From assembly GCF_020497125.1 (NCBI RefSeq), contig NC_059076.1:11833951-11897950 (forward strand): DNA of 64,000 nt. The letters are read 5' to 3'. Positions 32,005 through 41,869 of this stretch are shown in pieces. The translations under genes and the position numbers were made by a program. Under the pieces are notes generated by a model that saw nothing but the letters and a program-made list of their open reading frames with translations, ran no database searches and was not told where the DNA came from. Every line of letters begins with the position of its first letter. Positions within the stretch are counted from its first letter, which is position 1. The DNA is from Mauremys mutica. Taxonomy: Eukaryota; Chordata; Testudines; Geoemydidae.

Positions 32005-33917
32005 ATGCAGAGCTCTCCAGCAGAGGAGTCCGGGCAATCCCAGAATAGAAAGAGGTCCCCAGCATGGACTGACCGGGAAGTCCAGGATCTGATCGCTGTG
32101 TGGGGCGAGGAGTCTGTGCTCTCGGAGCTGCGCTCCAACAAGCGGAACGCGAAGACCTTCGAGAAGGTCTCTAAAGCCATGAAAGACAAAGGATACAGCC
32201 GGGATGCGATGCAGTGCCGCGTGAAAGTGAAGGACCTAAGACAAGGGTATCAAAAAGTCAGAGCGGCAAACGGACGCTCCGGAGCCCAGCCCCAGACATG
32301 CCGCTTCTACGAGGCACTGCATGCCATTCTAGGTGGGTCTGCCACCAGTGCCCCACCAGTGACGGTGGACTCCGAGGACGGAATAGTGTACCGGGACAGT
32401 TCCCCCTCCCTGTTCGCCGATGGGGAAGATGAGGAAGGGTCTGTTGAGGACGGCGCAGGCGACATCGAACCCACTCCCGCTTTCCCTGACAGCCAGGATC
32501 TCTTCATCACCCTCACAGAGATCCCCTACCAACCGTCCCCGCCCGTTAACCCGGACTCGGAATCAGGGGAAGGATCAGGCGGTAAGTGCTACAAACAGGG
32601 ATACATTTATTTTTTTAAGAAACAGGGATATATATAAAAAATAGAAATACTATATAACAATTTTTAAATATGAAACTAGACAAACAGCAGGTCTACACAA
32701 ACAGCAATGGAGCAATAGTCCTCTGGGGATAGTTCAAAAAAGCTCTCAGAGAGCAGCTGGAAAAGCCTCAGCAAGAGGTTTCTTGGGAGAGGTGCTTTAT
32801 TGGGTGCTCCGTTGAAGCACACTCTTCCGCGCCAGGCCATCCTCAGGTACAGGGGGACCATCGCCTCGACGAGCATGGCAGCGTATGGTCCTGGTCTGTG
32901 CAGGGCTTCTGTTAGCATCCGCTCTCTCTGTGTGCGCCTGACACGCCTCAGGGTGATGTCGTTGTGGAAGTGCTGCATCTAATTAGTGGAATTAGTGTAC
33001 TGTTACTATTGTGCATGGTAGACTTTTACTTTGCATAAGAATGACCCTCGCTTAACAGAGTTTTACTTTGCATAAGAATGACCCTCGCTTAACAGCCACG
33101 TGTTGCAGGCCACAGAGGAAACGCATACAGGGGTCTTTCCCGTTCACTGGCGGGAGGTGCCGCATAACGCTCATCTTTTCTGCTTTGCACATTGCCTCCA
33201 GCAGGAGAGCACAGCTAAGCAGTAACTGATAAGCACTCTGTACTGTAAGGCTTACCAGGACTTTGTGCAAGAGGGATGCAGCTGTCTCTCCTCGCTTGTG
33301 CGCTATCCAGTGCAATCGCGCCGCCAATGAGAGCGTATTCCGAAATCTCGGACTAGTTCCGAGATCTCCTGAGACTTGGTTCCCTGTTTGGTCTTCTTAA
33401 CTGAAACTGACTAGACTGTGTTTACTGTTGGAAAACATGTATTTGTTCAAGGAAATCACCTACTTTTTCGCATCACACAGCTTCGGGTCCTTCCCGGACT
33501 GCCCCGCCATCCCTCTCGCAGAGGCTGGCTCAGATTAGACGCCGAAAGAAAAAGACAAGGGACGACATGTTCCAGGAACTGATGGCCAGCTCCAGAGCGG
33601 AGGCGGCAGAGCAGAGACAGTCGAGGGAGAGCCTGTGTCAGCAGCATCGCACACACATGGAACGGGAGGATAGGTGGCGGCAGGAAGACCAGCAGGCGAC
33701 TCAAACGCTGCTTGGTCTAATGAGGGAGCAAACGGACACGCTCCGGCGCCTTGTAGATGTTCTGCAAGACCGCAGTCAGGAGGAGAGAGCCCCCCTGCAG
33801 TGCATCTGCAACCGCCCTCCAACGCCAAGAAGTCCTGTCCCCCCCTCACCCAAAGTGACAAGACGGAGGGGCGGTAGGGGCCGTGAGAACTGTCCCTGCA
33901 CCGCAGCACACCGATAA
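32005..33917 (+). CDS. Harbinger Myb/SANT-like DNA-binding protein, two exons, intact
   Basis: Exon 1 is 32,005-32,581 and exon 2 is 33,481-33,917. The donor G|GTAAGTG and acceptor CACACAG|C fit consensus, and the phase-1 junction keeps the frame, giving 337 residues. The ATG at 32,005 gives the family-like start MQSSPAEE; an upstream in-frame ATG exists but adds unrelated sequence. Residues about 12-105 form a Myb/SANT-like trihelix domain (SPAWTDREVQDLIAVWGEE, NAKTFEKVSKAMKDKGYSR, QCRVKVKDLRQGYQKV, TCRFYEALHAILG). An acidic linker follows. Exon 2 gives a basic stretch (RRRKKKTRDD) and a likely coiled coil. In Harbinger elements this partner binds the ends and takes transposase to the nucleus. 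No stop or frameshift is visible. Confidence 0.85.
32676..33396 (-). other. Candidate third Harbinger ORF, antisense in the Myb-gene intron
   Basis: On the minus strand a frame is open from 33,396 to 33,052 and another from 32,978 to 32,676. They can be joined in phase by splicing after 33,067 (AAA|GTAAAA) to 32,978 (AATTAG|ATG), an 88-bp intron. The joined piece has about 210 residues with no stop. AATAAA lies at 32,611-32,606, 65 bp after the stop. The sequence is rich in Leu, Arg and Cys (LHWIAHKRGETAASLL; SAYQLLLSCALLLEAM; MAWRGRVCFNGAPNKAPLPR). I recognise no family. No ATG is visible at the 5' side, so another exon may exist. It may also be non-coding. Confidence 0.4.
33024..33095. repeat. 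37-bp tandem duplication inside Harbinger
   Basis: The 35-bp string starting 'ttttactttgcataagaatg' and ending 'cgcttaacag' occurs at 33,024-33,058 and again, unchanged, at 33,061-33,095, with 'ag' between. Complete identity means a recent event. It duplicates the putative donor site of the antisense candidate gene. Confidence 0.95.
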
Positions 33918-34018
33918 TGTTCGAGACAACTCTCGCGCTGTAAATTTGTACAAGCTCTTTCCTTAAAGCATCAACCAGTCCCAACTCCAAGTTTAAACCC
34001 CCCACTGTGTACTACATT

Positions 34019-34024
34019 ATTAAA
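34019..34024 (+). terminator. Possible poly(A) signal of the Myb-like gene
   Basis: ATTAAA, about 100 bp after the stop codon at 33,917, is the commonest variant of AATAAA. Confidence 0.45.
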
Positions 34025-34561
34025 AGCGGTTTTGTGTTACTGACTGTTTCCGTCATGTTTCTGGTGTCAGAAGACTTTCTGTTGTTCTGTAGGGGGGGGG
34101 GGTTGTAATTTCACTGCATAGCCCACAGTGCCATGCTACAGACTTGGCTGCAGGGTCAACTGCAGGGCACACACAGACTGCAGTCACTAGGCACCAGGGA
34201 CAGTCTGTGTGGTGTATGCTGCCCCGGGTCTTTCCTTGATGTGTATGCTTGTGCAGGGTCCTGGTGCCTGACATCCCAGAATGTAAAGGCAGGCTTCCCT
34301 TCACATGCACTTGGACCGTAGTCACGATCCTCCCCGGTGCCCTGAGCCCCAAAAGAGACCTCATCCAGGGGCAGATACTCACCCTTCCCCCACACCCCTC
34401 ACCCCTTCCAACGCCCAAACCCACAGCCGTCATGTTAACCCCTATCCAAAGACGGCACCCCTCGCCCCTTCCTGCAAACCCACCCATCAGTGCACACCTT
34501 AACCAGCACAGAGTGCTTCCATGTTTCAACGAAGAAAGAGAAATGCAAAGTCAACGAAAGA

Positions 34562-34567
34562 TTTATT
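34562..34567 (-). terminator. Poly(A) signal of the Harbinger transposase
   Basis: Minus strand AATAAA, about 95 bp beyond the transposase stop codon at 34,663. Confidence 0.6.
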
Positions 34568-34662
34568 ATTAATTACTAAAACATGTCCTTAGTTTTAAAA
34601 CGTCCTTCGGAACTGGGGGAAACTTGGTTTATGATCAGGCTCTCTTAAAATCAAGTGGACAG

Positions 34663-35934
34663 TCACAGGTTACCCTGCTCTGCGAGGAAACTCGCTTTCA
34701 AAGCCTCCCTGATGCATATCGCTTCCCGCTGGGATATTCTCTCAGCACGGGTGTCTGGCTGATCGTAAACAGCAGCCAGGCGATTTGCCTCAACCTCCCA
34801 AGCGGCCAAAAAGGTCTCGCCCTTGCTCTCACAGAGATTGTGGAGCACACAGCAAGCAGCAATCACTACGGGGATATTCTTTTCGCTGATGTCCGAGCGA
34901 GTCAGTAAGGTCCGCCATCTCCCCTTGAGACGTCCGAAAGCACACTCCACCACCATTCTGCACTTGCTCAGCCGGTAGTTGAAGAGTTCCTTGTCTCTGT
35001 CCAAGGCGCCTGTATAGGGCTTCATGAGCCAGGGCATTAGCGGGTAGGCCGGGTCCCCGAGGATCACTGTAGGCATCTGCACATCCCCAACCGTTATTTT
35101 GTGGTCCGGGAAGAAAGTGCCTGCCTGGAGGCGTCTAAACAGACCAGAGTTCCTGAACACACGCGCGTCATGAACCTTGCCCGCCCACCCGACGTTGATG
35201 TTGGTAAAACGTCCCCTATGGTCCACCACAGCTTGCAGCACCATTGAAAAGTAGCCCTTTCGGTTAATGTACTCGCTGGCCTGGTGGGCTGGTGCCAGGA
35301 TAGGGATGTGAGTCCCATCTATAGCCCCACCGCAGTTTGGGAATCCATCGCGGCGAAGCCATCTATGATGACCTGGACATTTCCGAGAGTCACTACCTTT
35401 GAGAACAGTTGCTCAACGATTGCGTGGGCTACTTGAATGACAGCAATCCCCACGGTAGATTTGCCCACGCCAAAGTGGTTCGCTACTGACCGGTAGCTGT
35501 CTGGCGTGGCAAGTTTCCAGAGGGCTATGGCCACTCGCTTCTGCACACTCAGGGCTGCTCGCATCCTTGTGTCCTGGCGCTTCAGGGCAGGGGACAGCAA
35601 GTCACACAGTTCAAGGAAAGTGCCCTTACGCATCCTGAAGTTTCGCAGCCACTCTGTGTCATCCCAGACCTGCAGCACTATGCGGTCCCACCAGTCTGTG
35701 CTTGTTTCCCGGCCCAGAATCGCCGTTCCACACCATGAACGTGACCCATTGCCACCATGATCTCCACTGCCCGGCGTACCCTGCTTTCTGAGAGGTCTGC
35801 GCCACTCTCCTCACCGCGCTGCCGGAGCCTCCTCGCCCGGTTTCTCTCAGCATCTGACTGTGGAAGAGGTGGACGATAACGTGCGAGGAGTTGACAACGG
35901 CCATAAGTGCAGCGATGATCGCAGCGGGCTCCAT
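34663..35934 (-). pseudogene. Harbinger DDE transposase, frameshifted
   Basis: The likely start is the ATG at 35,934 (MEPAAIIAALMAVV) and the end LAEQGNL-stop at 34,663. Blocks in order: RQRGEESGADLSES and VAMGHVHGVERRFW (35,710-35,830); VLQVWDDTEWLRNF and ATPDSYRSVANHFGVGKSTV (35,440-35,680), a helix-turn-helix-like segment; GAIDGTHIPIL with the first catalytic Asp (near 35,320); VILGDPAYPL with the second; RMVVECAFGRLKGRW with the Glu. The DDE residues are thus kept. The frame changes three times: about 35,835, about 35,712 and about 35,345 (ATGGATTCCC where one more base is expected). Harbinger transposases act with the Myb-like partner encoded convergently here. Confidence 0.85.
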
Positions 35935-36297
35935 GCTCGCAGTGCTGTGGCGTCCGCGCTGTAACCGACCAGACAAGGGCGCGAACAGATTTCCCGCCGG
36001 CGCTTTCAAGGAAGACAGGGAGGGCGGGATTGACGGTTCAATGACGACACATTTTTTCCCCCAGCATGCATTGGGGGGAAATCCCACAATTCCAATGGGC
36101 AGCGGGGAGTGCGGGAACTGTGGGATAGCTTCCCACAGTGCACCGCTTCCAAAGTCGAAGCTGGCCCCGTGAATGTGGACTCAGAAGTTCGAATTTGTGT
36201 ATTTAGTATGGATACACAAATTCGACTTCATAAGGTCGAATCCACAAATTCGACTTAAGTAGATTCGAAATAGTCCTGTAGTGTAGACAAGCCCTGA

Positions 36298-36570
36298 GAG
36301 ACCTTGGGCAAGTCACTTGACCTCCCTGTTCCTCACATCCCCATCTGCACAACAAGGGTCATATAGTTATTTTGCAATAGTGCCCTATTGTGCCAGGCAC
36401 TGTATAAACACACAACGAAAAGACAACAATACTTTACTGCCCCTACCCATTTAGAGTGAAAGCACTTCAGGGAGGGAGTATTTCTCACCATGTTCGTACA
36501 GTACCTTGCACCATGATGTCCTGATCTCAGCTGGGGCCTCTACATGCAGCTAGAACACAAACAATAATAA
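36298..36570 (+). repeat. MIR-like SINE, right part, plus RPT-1-type tail
   Basis: 'gagaccttgggcaagtcact' and 'cctgttcctcacatccccat' continue the SINE broken at 31,611. 'tgtgccaggcactgtataaa' and 'atgtcctgatctcagctggg' follow. The juxtaposition hints that RPT-1 and this SINE's tail may be parts of one family. Confidence 0.7.
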
Positions 36571-37239
36571 AAATGGGAAAGAATAAGGAGAGTCTCAGAA
36601 CTAGCAGAATTTGCACTTTACTATCTATATATATAGAGAGAGAGGGAGAGAGTTAAATAGACCAACCTAAGTTAAAGAAATGGAAAAAACAAAATTACAA
36701 TATCAATCCTCTGCCTATGCAAAGGGGTACTCAGGTATTTTCTCAAACAAAACAAAATATTTTATTTACTTTTTGCATTATTTTCCTTTTTTATTTTTCT
36801 TTTATTTCATTTTCTACATTAAGATTAAAGATTCATTATTTCTAAAAACACTCCGTTAAGATTCCCTCTCCTGCCTCTCTATTTTCTTCAGTCTCGGTCA
36901 TCAGATACCTGCATCCGCACTTAAAGGGCTCGATAAATGTAACATTATTATATTACATACATATCAGCCATTGATAGTGTTATATAAGTGCTTGAGAGCA
37001 GTTATGGTTTCACATACACAGAGCCAGATTCTGCTATCAGTATACTCCAAATTTACACTGGTGTAAATGTGATCGTTATTTTCTTCTATTTACAAAAAAA
37101 CATTCAAATTTCGCTGCAGTTAGAGACAGCGAAGGAAAGATTTCCAGGGAGCATTTGCCGCATCCCCCAGTTGGTCAATGTTCAGTCCAGCAATTTACAT
37201 ATTCTTGCCTTAAAGATTCAGAGCATCACACCGTGCCGG
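36571..37239. other. AT-rich unique DNA with a TA/GA microsatellite
   Basis: 36,622-36,652 is a (TA)n then (GA)n run. 37,020-37,075 ('agattctgctatcagtatac', 'tttacactggtgtaaatgtg') resembles a block at 41,870-41,975. No gene seen. Confidence 0.5.
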
Positions 37240-39845
37240 TTGTTGAGGTGATGACATCATTTCCAGGTGGCACTCCTGAGAATGGTTTAATAGGGAGCCC
37301 AGCACATTTCTGAGTCACTTCTAACCTAATCGTTGCCGTGTATTTGAGGGAGACAGGAGACTTTCCAAGCTCTTGGTAAGGCCAGTTTCGTTGTATTTAG
37401 TGTATATAGTTAGTTAAAATAGTTAGTTAAGTTAGTTTATTAAGTAGATTAAGGGGAATTAGGGGGGTTTAACCCCTCTTTTCCCGACCGGTGCGGGCTT
37501 ATGCCCAAGGCACCTGTGCGGCTTGCCAGCGGCACATGTCGATTGGGGACCCTCACGACTCCTGCCTGCGCTGCTTAGGAGAGGCCCATCGCGCAGATAA
37601 GTGCCCAATTTGCAAATCGTTTAAACGAAGAAAGAGCGGGACATTAGATTGAAGCAGCTCTTAATGGAGTCAGCACTTACCCCTGCGGTGCCGACACCAT
37701 CAGCCCCACAGTCCTCTTCGGCGCGGAGCGCCCCAGCGGTTCCCGACCGGTCCGGTACCGAGACTCTTAAAAAGAAGCAGCCGGCACCGATGCCTCGGCA
37801 CCGTTCCCTCTCGCCATCGGGGAAACGCAGGCCGCAGCAGAAGTCTACCAAGACACCTGCATCGGGACCGCTCGTCCAGCCGCCGGCATCGGCTCCCTCG
37901 GCACCGGCTACGACAGCGCATAGACCATGCGCAGTACCGTCGACTCTGGCACCGACAGGGCCGTTGAGTCCGGTACCTCCGTGCTCCCCGGTGCAAACCG
38001 TGGTCGAGCTGCCTCTCCCGTCGACGCCCGAGACTTTCTCGACGGCGAGAGAGCTCATAGAGCTCACAGAGGCACCGAGCCTCCGGCCCCCCGCACAACC
38101 AGTGCGGGCTGTGCAGTCAGTGGGCAAACCGGCCATCATGAGGCCGCCTTCCCCTGACAGACGGGATAGAAGGCGTTCCAGGTCACGCTCCCGATCCCGG
38201 AGACGGTCGCCTTCACGCCAATCTAGATCCCGGCACTGGTCACCATCCCGGTACCGTTCTCCTTCTCGGCGCCGGTCGCAGTCCCGGTACTGCTCCACAT
38301 CGCGGTACTGGTCGCACTCCTGGAGACGATCCCGGTCCCGGTCACCCGACCGTCGGTACCGAAGGAGGTCCGGATCCCGGTACCGTTCCCGGCACCGCGA
38401 CTCGCGAAGCCGCTCCCACCGACATGGTCGAGATCGCGGTCGACCTCCCGGCACCGGCACGGTCGATGGTCCCGCTCTCGCTCCCGGCACCGTGACGACC
38501 GGCAACCGATCCCCGGCACCATCCAGGGACAGACCGGCGGCATCGACGGCACAGTCCCTGAGCGCCTCTGCCCCCGCATGGCCTTCTCGCCAACCCTCGG
38601 TCGCCTCTCAGGCGGACAGCGGTGGAGATCTCCGGGCCGACCCACAAGGGCAAGACCACGGACCGCAGCAGTGGGGCTTTTGGGCCCCCTGGGCCTACCA
38701 CGAGGCTCAAGGGCTCCCCTTCCCTCAGCGACCCAGGGGCTCCGAATACAGGGTGCCGGAAGCCACGGTCAGCAGGCCTCCTCCATCACCACCGGTTGAG
38801 GCTCCACCGCCACCTGTAGCGGCAGAGCATCCCGTAACTGTGGTGGCTTCCCACCCCCTGGAAGAACCACCTCCAGAGGCCATGGTCCAGGGCCTGTCCT
38901 CGTCTTCGTCGCCGGATGAGGCGGTGGCAGGGGCATCTACATCGGACCCCCCACCGATTGACTTGCGGGCTCACCAGGACCTCCTTTGCCGGGAGGCACA
39001 GGCTATTGACCTCCCCGTTGAAGAGGTCGCTGAGGATGACGACCCAGTGACCAGGGTGCTTGGAGCTGAGGCCCCGCTACGGGTGGCCCTATCCTTTATT
39101 CGGACCATCCAGAAAAATGCCACTACCATCTGGCAGTCGCCGGCGTCCATCCCTCCCACCGCTCGAGGGGTGGAACGCAAGTACTCGGTTCCTCCCAGCG
39201 GGTACGAGTACCTTTACACGCACCCAACTCCGGACTCCCTCGTAGTGCAGTCCGTGAATGACCGGGAGAGACAGGGGCAACCCGCTCCAGCGCCAAAATC
39301 CAAGGACGCACGGAGAATGGATCTGTTGGGCCGGAAGGTCTATTTGGCCGGTGGTCTCCAGCTCCGGATTGCCAATCAGCTGGCTCTCCTTGGTTGCTAC
39401 ACCTATGACACTTTGGTGTCCCTTTCCAAATTTACGGAGCTGATCCCAACAGCCTCCCGACAGGAATTCTCAGCCCTCCTTGAGGAGGGCAAGAAAGCCT
39501 CCCGGTCCTCCCTCCAGGCCGCTCTGGACTCGGCAGACTCAGGAGCCAGAACTCTGGCCTCGGGAGTGACCATGAGACGAATCTCCTGGTTGCAGTCCTC
39601 CACCTTGCCGCCAGAGGTCCAGTACACCCTGCAAGACCTCCCTTTTGACACTAAGGGTCTCTTTTCCGAGAAAACAGACTCGAGGATTCAGACCCTCAAA
39701 GATGGTAGAATCGCCATCCACACCCTGGGTATGCACACACCGGCTACTCAGCGGAGGTCGTTCCGGCAGCAGCCGTACCGGCCATTTAATCAGGCCAGGG
39801 CACGGCCTGATAATGGGCGCAGAGGCCGCCTAAACCGCCGTAGAC
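37240..39845 (+). mobile_element. DIRS-family retrotransposon, 5' part only
   Basis: A leader with repeated 'agttagtt' motifs (37,395-37,440) is followed by a gag-type reading frame whose C-terminal blocks are those of DIRS gag proteins. The RT/RNase H and tyrosine-recombinase ORFs that should follow are absent. The sequence instead passes into an inverted MIR-like fragment at about 39,846. No inverted terminal repeat was located at 37,240, so the left limit is approximate. Confidence 0.75.
37500..39845 (+). pseudogene. DIRS gag-like protein with RS domain, frameshifted near its start
   Basis: The N-terminal frame has a Cys-rich motif, SCLRCLGEAHRADKCPICKS (C-x2-C-x10-C-x2-C, 37,562-37,618). 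It then breaks: the continuing frame starts with KKERDIRLKQLLMES (from 37,632), so a small indel lies at 37,619-37,632. Downstream there are about 735 uninterrupted codons. An early Pro/Ser-rich part comes first; an Arg/Ser domain spans 38,155-38,450 (repeats such as RSRSRSRSRRRSPSRQSRSR); a second Pro-rich stretch follows (38,500-38,960). The conserved gag C-terminal blocks are LLGRKVYLAGGLQLRIANQL, SLQAALDSADSGARTLASGV and LPFDTKGLFSEKTDSRIQ (39,325-39,700). The last residues (PSVYR) come from the adjoining MIR-like sequence. Confidence 0.75.
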
Positions 39846-39990
39846 CATCCGTCTACAGATAGGGAACTGAGGCACAGAGTGACTAAGTGACTTGCCCAGG
39901 CTCCCACAAAAAGCCTGTGGCACCGCAGGGAATTGAACCCTGGTTTCCTAAGTGCCAGGCAACCATCCTTCCTTTCCGGATAGGCCTCTG
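39846..39990 (-). repeat. MIR-like SINE fossil abutting the DIRS fragment
   Basis: 'ctacagatagggaactgagg', 'gtgacttgcccaggctccca' and 'gaattgaaccctggtttcct' are the inverted MIR body. Confidence 0.8.
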
Positions 39991-39994
39991 TGAA

Positions 39995-40820
39995 TGGGGA
40001 TGGTAATGCCTGCACACTGAGCCCTATAAAGGGTCATTAAGTACTAACTATTAATATTGAACAACAATCAAGATTTACACACACAATCCCACCTTTTCAC
40101 CACCCAAACCATTTTCAGCTCAAGAAATCCAGACAGCTTGGCCGCTCCATGATGTTGCTCAGCAGCAGCAATGATGCAGGATGAGTCATCCCCAGAGAAG
40201 CTTGCCCAGCACCGAGCTGAAGGCAGCATGATCACGTCTCTTTCCTAAGCCCTAAATTCCCACACCATTTTGCCAAAAGACTAAAATCTGGCCGACAACG
40301 GAGAACCCGTGGATTGTCCTCACACCTGGAAACCAACCCCCCTTTCTTCATAACAATGGACCATTGTGCATATCGAGATGCACGACTGTGAACAGAGAAT
40401 GTGAAGCAAGGAAAATTACACCCAAACCACTGCTGCTTTGCTTACATTACGCTTATAACATTCTCCTGAATGTATGGAGATTATTCTAAGATGGCATTTA
40501 TACCTAGTTATTACAAACAATGGGGATTTGGGAGGAAACCATGCATCGCCCCCTGAGCAACTGGAGAAGAGATTCTTTAGTTCATCAGAACTTGTTGCCC
40601 TAGGAAATCCTGAATGGGAGCATTGGCAATTGAATTGCACTTCATTGAAGTGTGAGGCATTTCCAAAGGAATAAAGAAACTCTTTCACTACCAAGGTGGA
40701 AATTGAACGTGTAAGCAACAGGTCTAGGAGGAAAGAAAGGACTTTTCTGCAGAAAGACCTCATTAGTTCCCTTACATCTTACTGTCCTCTAGTGGTGATT
40801 TAGCAGATGGAAAATATACT
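39995..40820. other. No gene recognised
   Basis: Unique sequence. A 115-codon minus-strand ORF (40,416-40,763) has no domain. Confidence 0.4.
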
Positions 40821-40831
40821 TCTATATACAC

Positions 40832-40889
40832 AAAAAGAACAGGAGTACTTGTGGCACCTTAGAGACTAACACGGCTGCTATTCTGAATT
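40832..40889. mobile_element. 58-bp Penelope terminal fragment with target duplication
   Basis: 'aaaaagaacaggagtacttg', 'tggcaccttagagactaaca' and 'cggctgctattctgaatt' are terminal motifs I associate with chelonian Penelope-like elements. The flanks 'ctatatacac' (40,822-40,831) and 'ctacatacac' (40,890-40,899) match at nine of ten positions and look like a target duplication, so this short piece seems to have inserted as such or shrunk afterwards. Confidence 0.65.
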
Positions 40890-40904
40890 CTACATACACA
40901 GTAT

Positions 40905-41210
40905 ATGCATGAGTGTACGCACACAAGGAATATGGGTCCAATATTCTGTATTAGACACGTGAGGAGTTTATCCACTACTGCCAATGGACAAGCCACGCTT
41001 GTAGGCAAGGTGGGGACTTGCCACTTATAGTGAAGAGGAGATTTTTGCCCTTCCTGGTAATAGAAGAAACAGCACCATCTCTCTGTCTGTACCCTTGACA
41101 TTGAGACGCACTCATGAGGAGCGGAAACAGTATAAAAAGCCAACACGTTCTTCCAAAAAACAAAACTGCAATCTCGTCTGGGAAGGAGTTTGCAGCTGAC
41201 ATTCAGAGCC
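40905..41210. other. No feature recognised
   Basis: Unique sequence with short overlapping ORFs only. Confidence 0.35.
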
Positions 41211-41215
41211 GCCTT

Positions 41216-41270
41216 TCATAGAATCATAGAATATCAGGGTTGGAAGGGACCTCAGGAAGTCATCTAGTCC
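41216..41270 (-). mobile_element. CR1 3' tail fragment
   Basis: 'catagaatcatagaatatca' followed by 'gggttggaagggacctcagg' and 'catctagtcct' is the reverse complement of the CR1 3' end, including the (ATTCTATG)n tail. Only about 55 bp were copied, a very short 5'-truncated insertion. Confidence 0.9.
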
Positions 41271-41469
41271 TAAAATGCTCTTTTCTATCCACGTATCCCT
41301 TTGTTCCCATATACGTTTTCTTACTAACTGCTCTCCACAGAGGGGAGAGAGAAACTTTCCCTGTAAGGCGACCCCCTGGGTTTGATTATATTTGTATTGC
41401 TGACTGCATAGCCACTGGAGCTGTGTGCTCTAAATGCTAATGCCTTCACTGCTTGGGTCCCAGCAGCTT

Positions 41470-41765
41470 AGCTACTCACACGGCGAGTTAGCGTGTGGCA
41501 ATGGCAAGCGAGTGTGAATCTACAGCACATTAGTATGCCGTGCATCAGCTTGACATGTGGACCCTGCTCCTGTGCATTAAAGGTTCTGCAGTGTACTTTG
41601 ACGTACTCCGGTTTCGAACAGCAGTACGTCAAAACGCACTATAGAACTTTTGGCGCCCAGTATCAGGGTCAACACAGCGAGTTAGTGTGTGGCGACCTAG
41701 TGCACTGTAGATTCATGCTGGTTTTCTGTGCACTAATTGCTGTGTTGACAAGCCCTGAAAGGACA
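41470..41765. mobile_element. Probable MITE, Harbinger-like right end
   Basis: The right end 'gtgttgacaagccct' resembles the right end of the 4.7-kb Harbinger ('gtgtagacaagccct'). Internal inverted repeats 'gtgaatctacagcacatta' and 'tagtgcactgtagattcat' support a foldback. The left end is uncertain. Confidence 0.5.
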
Positions 41766-41869
41766 CCAAAATCAAGACATTAGTGTCTATCTGGTATCAA
41801 CGCTCACCTAGTATCTAGAATTGGCAAACAGATGGGATAGAGATATATTTTTAAAACACTACACTCAGG

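Larger units (their letters stand above)
31615..36294. mobile_element. Complete PIF/Harbinger DNA transposon, 4,680 bp
   Basis: The left end is GCCCTGGTCTACACTAGGAC. The right end, reverse-complemented, is GGGCTTGTCTACACTACAGG. The target duplication is the trinucleotide TGA (31,612-31,614 and 36,295-36,297), matching the 3-bp duplications of Harbinger elements. The subterminal zones are dense in 'ttcgaa' motifs on both sides. It encodes the two Harbinger proteins, a Myb/SANT-like DNA-binding protein (plus strand, 32,005-33,917) and a DDE transposase (minus strand, 34,663-35,934), in convergent orientation. An additional antisense frame lies in the Myb gene's intron. It interrupts a MIR-like SINE. 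Confidence 0.93.

Noticed and set aside
33024..33095. Start of a CRISPR-like or satellite array
   Set aside because: Only two units with no spacer variation, in a eukaryotic transposon; a simple tandem duplication.
33535..34005. 156-codon minus-strand ORF opposite Myb-gene exon 2
   Set aside because: Antisense to an exon with clear coding logic; no separate evidence, unlike the intronic candidate.
37621..38505. 294-codon minus-strand ORF rich in Arg/Asp
   Set aside because: It is the antisense shadow of the RS-repeat region of the DIRS gag.
37240..39845. Endogenous retrovirus gag
   Set aside because: No LTR, primer-binding site or capsid major-homology region; the C-terminal blocks and the relation to the ICR-bearing element at 47-49 kb point to DIRS.
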